NCBI GenBank assembly: GCA_002391105.1
Contig: DGRT01000044.1
Span: 1 to 6,470, forward strand
Direction of reading: 5' to 3'
Source: Lachnospiraceae bacterium UBA4381
Lineage (GTDB): Bacteria; Bacillota; Clostridia; Lachnospirales; Lachnospiraceae
Length of the DNA: 6,470 nt
Both the position numbers and the translations under genes were made by a program. The notes beneath the pieces are model-generated. The model worked only from the letters and a program-made list of their open reading frames with translations. It did not search any database and was not told the origin of the DNA. Below are positions 1 through 4,669 of this stretch, in pieces; within the stretch, counting starts at the first letter, position 1, and each line of letters begins with the position of its first letter.

Positions 1-1950
1 CTGACTGATGCGGATTATGACATGATGAGTGCTGTAGTTCCGGAGCATAGGAGAATTGCATTTGATACAAAGGATGGTGTGATAACCAGTGACGAAGAAG
101 CAGGTGAGCTTACTCATGAATTCGAACAAAAGTTTGAGGCTATATCAGGGAAAGACATATTTTTATGGAATGATCAGTATTATACTGAGAAGCTTGCATC
201 AACATCAACTGCAGAAATCCTTATGGGTATTTTGGCATTTGTGTCCATCGTTACCGTTATATCCTGTCTCTTTATGATAAGACATAAGATTACAAATGAT
301 ATCGACGATCAGATGGAATCCATCGGAGTCCTTGAAGCCCTGGGGTATAGATCGAGAGAAATATCAGGAGCCTACATATACGAGTATCTGCTGCTTACGG
401 TTATAGGTGTACTGGTTGGAGGAATACTTATATTTGTTACAGATCCACTAATGACAAGAGTACTTAAGACATTTATAGGCCATGACTTTGTTGCTTCCGG
501 AAATGCACTTTTCCTCATAATTCCTGCAGTCTTACTTGTAATCTTAACACTCTTTACTTCTCTTATGCATGCCAGGAGAGTTAAGAAATATCCACCGGTT
601 GTTGCTTTCAGAAAAGGAATAAAGACTCATCATTTTGGAAAAAACCTGATTCCGATAGAAAGAACAAAGTCTGACATAAATGGCAGACTTGGACTTAAGG
701 GACTTGTGTCCGGTACAGGACAGAATATCGGAATGTTTGTATGTATCCTGGTTGCATCACTTACCATTACATTTTTTATCTGTCTTTCAGATGTATTTAG
801 AGATAAGGGGGCAGTTTTCCTTAATTTTACCGGCATAGAAAAAGGAATTATGATTGGCTTTGACGAAGAAACTGATACAGGGGCAGTTATGGAGGAAATA
901 AAGGCAAGAGAAGATGTAAGAAAGTGTCTTATCGTTTCTGCAAATAATGGATTTAGTATTAATGGAAATGATAATGATGTATTTCAATGCTTTGCCTATG
1001 ATGACTTTGGTGAGCTTGAGAATCTTCCTGTCTCAGAAGGTAGATTCCCTGTTCATGATAATGAAATTCTGCTCGGAAGTGGTCTTGTAAAGGCATATAA
1101 CTTAAGTGTTGGAGATAGTGTACTGGTAAAATACAACAGCATCGAAAAACAGTTTATTATTTGTGGAACTACAAAATTAATTATGAATGAAGGGAAACAG
1201 GGTTATATGACATCAGATGGTTTCAGGCAGTTTATGTCTCCTTCAGAATGTATTAGGGAGCTGTTTGTATATGCCGCAGATGGAGTAAGTGAGGAAAAAT
1301 TAAAAAGTAGGCTTACAGAAGAATATGGAAGTGTAGAAGACACAGTCGGAAAGTCTCTAAGTGAGGGTACGTATGAAGAAAGAATCAAGGCAAAGGCTGA
1401 TGAACAGATGGCACTTCTTAAGTCGAAGTACGGAGTTAGTAATGTAAGCTATGCAATAAAGGTTGGTGATAAAATCATAACCGGAAACAGTGGAAGCTTT
1501 AAACTTAAAGAGATTACAACTATCAAAGAAACTGTAGAATCGGTACTTGGAGGAATAAGTGTTATAACTCAGATATTATCTGTAGTATTATTTATCATTA
1601 TTTCTGTCATAATTTCTATCATAATGAATTTCCTGATTGACTCGAATATTAAAAGGGAAAGACAGGCGATGGGTACACTGAAAGCGATGGGATATACCTC
1701 TAAAGATATAAGAAAGCAGATCATCGTTCGGATTATGCCCGTTGCTATACCGGGTGTGATAGCCGGGGCGACTTTATCAATACTGGTTGTGAATATGTTT
1801 ATGAATGTGGCATTTTCAACAAACGTTGGATTCAGATTATTCTGGATACCGGTTGCAATAGTGATCATCTCTCTCTATGTGTATGTCACAACCTATATCT
1901 CCGCCGGAAAGGTTAAGAAGGTTTCAGCTACGGAGCTGATGACGGAATAA
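1..1950 (+). CDS. ABC transporter permease, FtsX/MacB type (5'-truncated)
   Basis: This is the C-terminal 649 codons of a large membrane permease. The frame is open from base 1, so the Met codons at 22-27 are internal and the true start is upstream. Numbering from base 1, hydrophobic segments lie near residues 72-93, 128-147 and 169-190 (first FtsX domain), 243-262, and then 518-545, 579-601 and 611-633 (second FtsX domain). Each FtsX domain has the cytoplasmic signature after its first helix: LEALGYRSREI at about 111-121 and LKAMGYTSKDIRKQ at about 560-573. The roughly 250-residue stretch between helices is extracellular, with a MacB-like patch near 340-377 (EGRFPVHDNEILLGSG, then VGDSVLVK). 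Such permeases pair with a MacB/LolD-like ATPase, often encoded just upstream. They use ATP mechanically, for peptide or antibiotic export or detoxification, rather than as simple pores. The substrate cannot be told from sequence. The gene ends TAA at 1948-1950, about 97 bp before a terminator hairpin, so it is the last gene of its operon. Confidence 0.93.
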   Translation: MTDADYDMMSAVVPEHRRIAFDTKDGVITSDEEAGELTHEFEQKFEAISGKDIFLWNDQYYTEKLASTSTAEILMGILAFVSIVTVISCLFMIRHKITNDIDDQMESIGVLEALGYRSREISGAYIYEYLLLTVIGVLVGGILIFVTDPLMTRVLKTFIGHDFVASGNALFLIIPAVLLVILTLFTSLMHARRVKKYPPVVAFRKGIKTHHFGKNLIPIERTKSDINGRLGLKGLVSGTGQNIGMFVCILVASLTITFFICLSDVFRDKGAVFLNFTGIEKGIMIGFDEETDTGAVMEEIKAREDVRKCLIVSANNGFSINGNDNDVFQCFAYDDFGELENLPVSEGRFPVHDNEILLGSGLVKAYNLSVGDSVLVKYNSIEKQFIICGTTKLIMNEGKQGYMTSDGFRQFMSPSECIRELFVYAADGVSEEKLKSRLTEEYGSVEDTVGKSLSEGTYEERIKAKADEQMALLKSKYGVSNVSYAIKVGDKIITGNSGSFKLKEITTIKETVESVLGGISVITQILSVVLFIIISVIISIIMNFLIDSNIKRERQAMGTLKAMGYTSKDIRKQIIVRIMPVAIPGVIAGATLSILVVNMFMNVAFSTNVGFRLFWIPVAIVIISLYVYVTTYISAGKVKKVSATELMTE

Positions 1951-2047
1951 TGCTATTAGTATTTTATATGTATGCATTTACAATGTTTTTAAGGTAGTCA
2001 GTGCGGTGAAGGATACTCACCTGTTCTGGCGTATAATATAAGTCATA
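1951..2047. other. Intergenic spacer after the permease gene
   Basis: There is no gene here. A TATAAT hexamer occurs at 2032-2037, but no acceptable -35 lies 16-18 bp upstream and transcription from it would run at once into the hairpin at 2048-2091. It is not called as a promoter. Confidence 0.5.
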
Positions 2048-2091
2048 AAGAAAAGCCGCTACATCTTACCAGAGTTGGAGCGGCTTTTCTT
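2048..2091. terminator. Terminator hairpin 1 (left copy of duplicated hairpin)
   Basis: Perfect 13-bp arms, AAGAAAAGCCGCT (2048-2060) and AGCGGCTTTTCTT (2079-2091), enclose an 18-nt loop. The GC core followed by TTTTCTT fits an intrinsic terminator for the permease operon, and the A-rich left side lets it work in both directions. A 51-bp stretch around it (2047-2097) recurs with 47 identities at 2978-3028. The loop matches as well as the arms, which indicates shared ancestry rather than two unrelated terminators. A short further match, ATAAAG, follows at 2101-2106 and 3032-3037. Confidence 0.75.
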
Positions 2092-2172
2092 ATGTTCTCT
2101 ATAAAGCTTGATTGGTTCTATCACATGTCTGGTGAATGAGATTATAATATATAATCTTGGTAAATATATGAG

Positions 2173-2201
2173 GTGTCAAGTAAGGCATTATGTGGTAGAA
2201 T
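2173..2201 (+). promoter_or_regulatory. Candidate promoter P1 for the peptide module
   Basis: A -35-like GTGTCA (2173-2178, 4/6 to consensus), a 17-bp spacer and TAGAAT (2196-2201, 5/6) with an extended -10 TGG directly before it form a plausible sigma-A promoter. The predicted start is near 2208, so the mRNA would begin inside the first 28-bp palindrome and have a leader of roughly 125 nt. Two TATAAT-like hexamers at 2143-2148 and 2150-2155 lie upstream without a usable -35. Confidence 0.4.
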
Positions 2202-2204
2202 ATA

Positions 2205-2232
2205 TGTGACAAGGGGACAGGCACCTTGTCAC
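2205..2232. repeat. 28-bp palindromic repeat, copy 1
   Basis: This is the first of three base-for-base identical 28-bp copies. The arms GTGACAAGG and CCTTGTCAC form a perfect 9-bp stem around the 9-nt centre GGACAGGCA. It lies about 100 bp upstream of the first peptide gene and overlaps the start predicted for promoter P1. The centre (GGGGACAGGCACC with its flanks) resembles short dispersed palindromes I recall from many Firmicutes genomes, possibly REP-like elements mobilised by Y1/RAYT transposases. That link is from memory, and no transposase is present in the window. Confidence 0.9.
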
Positions 2233-2259
2233 CACAGACCTATTGGGCTGGCATAAAGA

Positions 2260-2288
2260 TTGCAAGGGCTAGTACACTGATAAATAAT
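2260..2288 (+). promoter_or_regulatory. Candidate promoter P2 directly upstream of the first peptide gene
   Basis: TTGCAA (2260-2265, 4/6) is followed after a 17-bp spacer by AATAAT (2283-2288, 5/6). Initiation near 2295 would give a leader of about 39 nt. It competes with P1 as the promoter of the first peptide gene, and sequence alone does not decide between them. Confidence 0.35.
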
Positions 2289-2333
2289 TATTGTGATTCT
2301 TGTGCATTAATGGTTTGAAAGGAGAAATAAATT

Positions 2334-2603
2334 ATGACAGAAGAAAGTAAAGTATTAACCCCTGAAGAACTAGAAGATGTAGCAGGGGGCTACAGAGAGT
2401 ATGACAAAGGCGTACTTTATCAAACACGGTTTATATTTGATAAGTATGAGGTTGAAATAATAAAGAATACTCTAAATGTTACTTTGGAAGCTGATAAAGG
2501 ATATTCAATAAATGAGCTGAAAAAACTTGGGATTGTAAAGTTTGCAAAAAATAAAACAGACGTGGAAAGGGAACTAGCTAATATAGGACTTCACAAATTT
2601 TAA
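2334..2603 (+). CDS. Double-glycine leader precursor peptide A (89 aa)
   Basis: This is a small secreted-peptide precursor. Residues 1-19, MTEESKVLTPEELEDVAGG, form an acidic double-glycine leader of the kind cleaved after Gly-Gly by the C39 peptidase domain of PCAT exporters. The ELEDVAGG end resembles Nif11/NHLP-style and Lachnospiraceae bacteriocin-type leaders. The predicted mature part is about 70 residues, Lys-rich (10 Lys, 3 Arg against 11 Asp/Glu) and has no Cys. It therefore cannot carry lanthionine, sactionine or disulfide crosslinks, and I do not recognise its family. The start is firm: AAAGGAGA at 2318-2325 lies 8 nt before ATG 2334, and the leader length equals that of the next gene. 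The stop codon is only 3 nt from palindrome copy 2. No maturation enzyme, exporter or immunity gene is recognisable nearby. Bacteriocin, signal peptide or other exported effector are all open. Confidence 0.82.
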   Translation: MTEESKVLTPEELEDVAGGYREYDKGVLYQTRFIFDKYEVEIIKNTLNVTLEADKGYSINELKKLGIVKFAKNKTDVERELANIGLHKF

Positions 2604-2606
2604 ATT

Positions 2607-2634
2607 TGTGACAAGGGGACAGGCACCTTGTCAC
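2607..2634. repeat. 28-bp palindromic repeat, copy 2
   Basis: It is identical to copies 1 and 3 and begins 3 nt after the stop codon of peptide gene A. Here the flanks extend the stem to 11 bp (TTGTGACAAGG with CCTTGTCACAA). As RNA it would form a stable hairpin directly behind the reading frame, able to protect or define the 3' end, but no T-run follows, so it is not a standard terminator. Its right arm holds TTGTCA (2628-2633), a 5/6 match to a -35 box, which lies 17 bp before GATAAC (2651-2656). Confidence 0.9.
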
Positions 2635-2656
2635 AACTGTTATAGAAAATGATAAC
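2628..2656 (+). promoter_or_regulatory. Possible promoter for peptide gene B using the palindrome as -35
   Basis: TTGTCA (2628-2633), inside the right arm of palindrome copy 2, is followed by a 17-bp spacer and GATAAC (2651-2656, 4/6 to TATAAT). The spacing is ideal but the -10 is weak. If it works, peptide gene B has its own promoter, otherwise it is read through from gene A. Confidence 0.25.
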
Positions 2657-2692
2657 TAGTATATATAAATGCAGTAGAAGGGATGATTGATT

Positions 2693-2947
2693 ATGGAAGA
2701 TGAAATGAAAGTCTTAAATGAAGACGAACTAGAAGGTGTAGCAGGTGGAGCAGGTGATCAAGGTAATTTGGAAATCTGCTGGAAATATATAAAGTCTCAC
2801 GGGTATAAAAGAAAAATAAAAGAAATAAATGAAAAAGAAGGTACATACGCAGCTTGTGAATATGTATATCGCATTATTGCTGAAAGTGATTTGGGTATTA
2901 TATGTCCAAGTTGCTCTGCAATAGTTGAATTCTGTATAGCTTTATAA
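2693..2947 (+). CDS. Double-glycine leader precursor peptide B (84 aa, Cys-containing)
   Basis: This is a second small precursor. Starting at ATG 2693, the leader MEDEMKVLNEDELEGVAGG is exactly 19 residues and aligns without gaps to that of peptide A, with 12 of 19 identical. The predicted mature part is about 65 residues and unrelated to that of A. It has a basic stretch (KYIKSHGYKRKIK), five Cys including a CPSC motif, and a hydrophobic C-terminus ending FCIAL. Disulfides or thioether-type modification are possible but no modifying enzyme is visible. An upstream in-frame TTG at 2687 is only 3 nt from the ribosome binding site AGAAGGGA (2676-2683), whereas ATG 2693 is 9 nt away and matches leader length, so ATG is chosen. 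The stop codon is 1 nt from palindrome copy 3. Leader conservation over unrelated cores suggests both use the same exporter. The function is unknown; a bacteriocin or signal role is inference only. Confidence 0.82.
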   Translation: MEDEMKVLNEDELEGVAGGAGDQGNLEICWKYIKSHGYKRKIKEINEKEGTYAACEYVYRIIAESDLGIICPSCSAIVEFCIAL

Positions 2948-2948
2948 C

Positions 2949-2976
2949 TGTGACAAGGGGACAGGCACCTTGTCAC
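2949..2976. repeat. 28-bp palindromic repeat, copy 3
   Basis: It is identical to copies 1 and 2 and begins 1 nt after the stop codon of peptide gene B. It abuts the second terminator hairpin, whose left arm starts 2 nt later at 2979. The flanking bases CA after the right arm are shared with copy 1 but not with copy 2. Confidence 0.9.
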
Positions 2977-2978
2977 CA

Positions 2979-3022
2979 AAGAAAAGCCGATACATCTTGC
3001 CATAGTTGTAGCGGCTTTTCTT
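2979..3022. terminator. Terminator hairpin 2 (right copy), between convergent genes
   Basis: AAGAAAAGCCG (2979-2989) pairs with CGGCTTTTCTT (3012-3022). After one A-G mismatch the stem continues as TACA/TGTA (2991-2994 with 3007-3010). It lies between peptide gene B and the convergent minus-strand gene that ends at 3104, and is A-rich on one side and T-rich on the other, so it could stop transcription from both directions. It is the 47/51-identical partner of the hairpin at 2048-2091. Confidence 0.75.
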
Positions 3023-3103
3023 ATGTTCAAAATAAAGTCTTACAAGATTAACAAGTAGCTATATTGCTGATAGCAGAATTGTAATCACTTCATAAGCGCA
3101 TGC

Positions 3104-4312
3104 TTACATCCCATGTAGCAGCATCAGAAGTCGGTTGTAGTAATTCAGCTTTGAAGCACTTGCATCCACGTCAGCACTTACTATATAACCCTTGCGAAGT
3201 CTGCGGGTGAGTGAGGGGTAGAGTCCGCGTCCTGAACAGTGATTTACCATGCAGCCAAATGGCTGGGCGGCAAAGACTTTCTCTATACCATGATTTATAT
3301 ATCCAATGGCCTCGGCGCCTATAAGCCAGCCATCACCATTTCTTATATTATAATTTACCAGTCCATGAGCCTCTTTTTTTAAATCCCAGTAAGGCGGAAG
3401 AGAGAAATAATCATACTGACGTAGTGCTCTTATCATATCCTTTTGAATGAGTTCAAGTAACTTCATCAGAAGTCTTGCACCCTTTGCTTCAAGGGTGTGT
3501 TTTCTGATCATATGCGTATCCATATAGTATATGGCATAATAAGAAAGCGGGTTTACATGTATCTCGGCACCATTTTGTTCGGCAAAATCAACCACATCCC
3601 AGTTTCCAAGGTGGCAGTACTTTACATACAGTTCACCAACAAGACCGATGACCTGCTTTTTAATATCGGTTCTTCTGATTCTTGCAAAATCCTTACACAT
3701 CAGTCTGAAGTTTCTATGCATATAGAGCAGGGATAGATTTTTTCCGGATATAAAATCCCTTGATAGAAGCTTTATCCATTTATTCCAAAGCTTGTTAGCT
3801 GCGCCACTTTTTTTCTCATAGGGTCTTGTGGCATGAAGAAGGATCATGAGTATATCACCATAGAATAGACCGAACATGGCACGCCATACCATAGGAAAAT
3901 CAAACTTCATCATGTTTTCAGGTTCATAATCTCTTACATTAAGGGTTAGAACAGGCACATTGCCATATCCGGCTTCTTTGATTGCTCTTCTAAGAGCACC
4001 GGTATAGTTGGCACCTCTGCATGCATCTCCGGCAGTCGGCATTAGCAGTTTTACTTTACGCACATCATATTTTCCGCTGTTCATTGCTTTGATCATTTGA
4101 CCAACTATCTGAGATAGGGGATAACACATATCATGGTTAGTGTATTTAAGTCCTATATCAGTAATCCCGTCCTCATCATCCATGATAACAGGATGATAAT
4201 CCTTTGAATAAAAAGCATATTTAATTAGCGGGAAATGCATATCCAGCATAGCCGGGACAAAAAGGATGCTGTCAGCGTAATCTGTATTTTCGTGTAGTTT
4301 TCTTAATCTCAT
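3104..4312 (-). CDS. 2-hydroxyacyl-CoA dehydratase (HGD-D)-like protein, stand-alone
   Basis: This 402-residue protein resembles the C-terminal part of the long activase/DUF2229/dehydratase-like fusion proteins related to 2-hydroxyglutaryl-CoA dehydratase. Recognisable blocks are GLKYTNHDMCYPLSQIVGQ (54-72), TAGDACRGANYTGALRRA (93-110), VGELYVKYCHLGNWDVVDF (225-243) and QPFGCMVNH (350-358), followed by DVDASASKLNYYNRL (381-395). Cys63, Cys98 and Cys354 sit where the family has conserved Cys, probably iron-sulfur ligands. Family dehydratases remove water from 2-hydroxyacyl-CoA after ATP-driven electron transfer from a BadF/HgdC activase, but the substrate of this subgroup is not established. 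The activase and most of the DUF2229 region are absent, and the neighbouring gene upstream is divergent, so any activase partner must be encoded elsewhere. The TAGDAC block departs from the usual TGGxC pattern. The start is supported by AAAGG (complement of 4320-4324) 7 nt before ATG 4312. An alternative is a non-catalytic or regulatory homologue. Confidence 0.84.
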   Translation of the reverse strand: MRLRKLHENTDYADSILFVPAMLDMHFPLIKYAFYSKDYHPVIMDDEDGITDIGLKYTNHDMCYPLSQIVGQMIKAMNSGKYDVRKVKLLMPTAGDACRGANYTGALRRAIKEAGYGNVPVLTLNVRDYEPENMMKFDFPMVWRAMFGLFYGDILMILLHATRPYEKKSGAANKLWNKWIKLLSRDFISGKNLSLLYMHRNFRLMCKDFARIRRTDIKKQVIGLVGELYVKYCHLGNWDVVDFAEQNGAEIHVNPLSYYAIYYMDTHMIRKHTLEAKGARLLMKLLELIQKDMIRALRQYDYFSLPPYWDLKKEAHGLVNYNIRNGDGWLIGAEAIGYINHGIEKVFAAQPFGCMVNHCSGRGLYPSLTRRLRKGYIVSADVDASASKLNYYNRLLMLLHGM

Positions 4313-4349
4313 AAAAATGCCTTTGCTTTATCTGTTTAAATAATAACCC

Positions 4350-4355
4350 ATTATA
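4350..4355 (-). promoter_or_regulatory. -10 box of the promoter for the dehydratase-like gene
   Basis: On the minus strand this reads TATAAT, a perfect -10, giving a start near 4343 and a leader of about 30 nt before ATG 4312. No consensus -35 is found 16-18 bp upstream. That stretch is instead occupied by a 22-bp palindrome (4360-4381), which suggests a regulated promoter. Confidence 0.5.
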
Positions 4356-4359
4356 GTGC

Positions 4360-4381
4360 ACCATATTTTATCGAATATGGT
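4360..4381. promoter_or_regulatory. 22-bp palindromic operator candidate
   Basis: The arms ACCATATT (4360-4367) and AATATGGT (4374-4381) are perfect 8-bp inverted repeats around TTATCG. The site begins 4 bp upstream of the minus-strand -10 box and covers the spacer and -35 region of the dehydratase-like gene. That is the usual place for a dimeric regulator to block or replace -35 contacts. No regulator gene is present in the window, and the cognate protein is unknown. Confidence 0.45.
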
Positions 4382-4520
4382 TCTTCGGGGAGAGATATCT
4401 TATGTAGAATATCCTCCATCTATAAAATAACTGAAAAGTATAATAACTATAACATTATAATATTGTTTTGACAAAAGGTGTTTTATTTAGATGGTCTCAC
4501 AATAATATCCGCGAGTGTTG
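4382..4520. other. AT-rich intergenic DNA between divergent genes
   Basis: No gene is seen. An imperfect inverted repeat, GGAGAGATAT with ATATCCTCC (about 4388-4416), is present but has a bulge and a weak stem. A consensus TTGACA at 4468-4473 has no acceptable -10 at 16-18 bp, and a TATAAT at 4456-4461 lacks a good -35. Nothing here can be called with confidence. Confidence 0.5.
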
Positions 4521-4564
4521 TTAAGAAATTGATAAGAATTTAATAAAACTCTGATAAAGAAGAA
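4521..4564 (+). promoter_or_regulatory. Four tandem 11-bp repeats, response-regulator-like boxes
   Basis: Four consecutive 11-bp units begin TTAAGAA (4521), ATAAGAA (4532), ATAAAAC (4543) and ATAAAGA (4554). An exact one-turn spacing of direct repeats is what OmpR/PhoB-type response regulators recognise. The boxes end 15 bp before a TATACT -10 and occupy the -35 position, the arrangement of activator-dependent promoters. The region is AT-rich, so chance similarity is a real alternative. Confidence 0.35.
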
Positions 4565-4579
4565 TATAGGACATTCATC

Positions 4580-4585
4580 TATACT
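4580..4585 (+). promoter_or_regulatory. Candidate -10 box for the serine hydrolase gene
   Basis: TATACT matches TATAAT at 5 of 6 positions. The -35 position (about 4557-4562) has no consensus and lies in the 11-bp repeat array. Initiation near 4592 would leave a leader of about 78 nt before ATG 4670. Confidence 0.4.
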
Positions 4586-4669
4586 ATTAAATATAAAATC
4601 AGTTTTGAGCATAAGAGAGACTGATACTTAAATGAAAATGATAATCATAATTGTAAAAGAGGAAATGTC

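Noticed and set aside
22..27. Met-Met at 22-27 as the start of the permease
   Set aside because: The frame is open upstream to base 1, the protein would begin in the middle of an extracellular region, and the first transmembrane helix of the family is missing.
2032..2037. TATAAT as a promoter for a small RNA ahead of hairpin 1
   Set aside because: There is no acceptable -35, and the transcript would be only the terminator hairpin; AT-rich chance match.
2687..2692. TTG at 2687 as the start of peptide B
   Set aside because: It is only 3 nt from the ribosome binding site and would give a 21-residue leader that no longer matches the 19-residue leader of peptide A; ATG 2693 fits both.
2205..2976. 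Three regularly placed identical repeats as a CRISPR array
   Set aside because: The intervals are 374 and 314 bp and contain protein genes; real spacers are about 30-40 bp. No cas gene is seen.
2797..3030. Minus-strand 77-codon reading frame antisense to peptide B
   Set aside because: It is made of the antisense of peptide B, the palindrome and the terminator, with no recognisable protein features; chance overlap.
3497..3736. Plus-strand 79-codon frame inside the dehydratase-like gene
   Set aside because: It is antisense to conserved blocks of the minus-strand protein, with no ribosome binding site or recognisable family.
2334..4312. The dehydratase-like protein as a maturation enzyme for the peptides
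   Set aside because: It is convergent, separated by a terminator, has its own regulated promoter, and its family is not known to modify ribosomal peptides.
4468..4473. Consensus TTGACA as -35 of the hydrolase promoter
   Set aside because: No -10-like hexamer lies at 16-18 bp (the bases there read near ATGGTC), and it is almost 200 bp from the gene.
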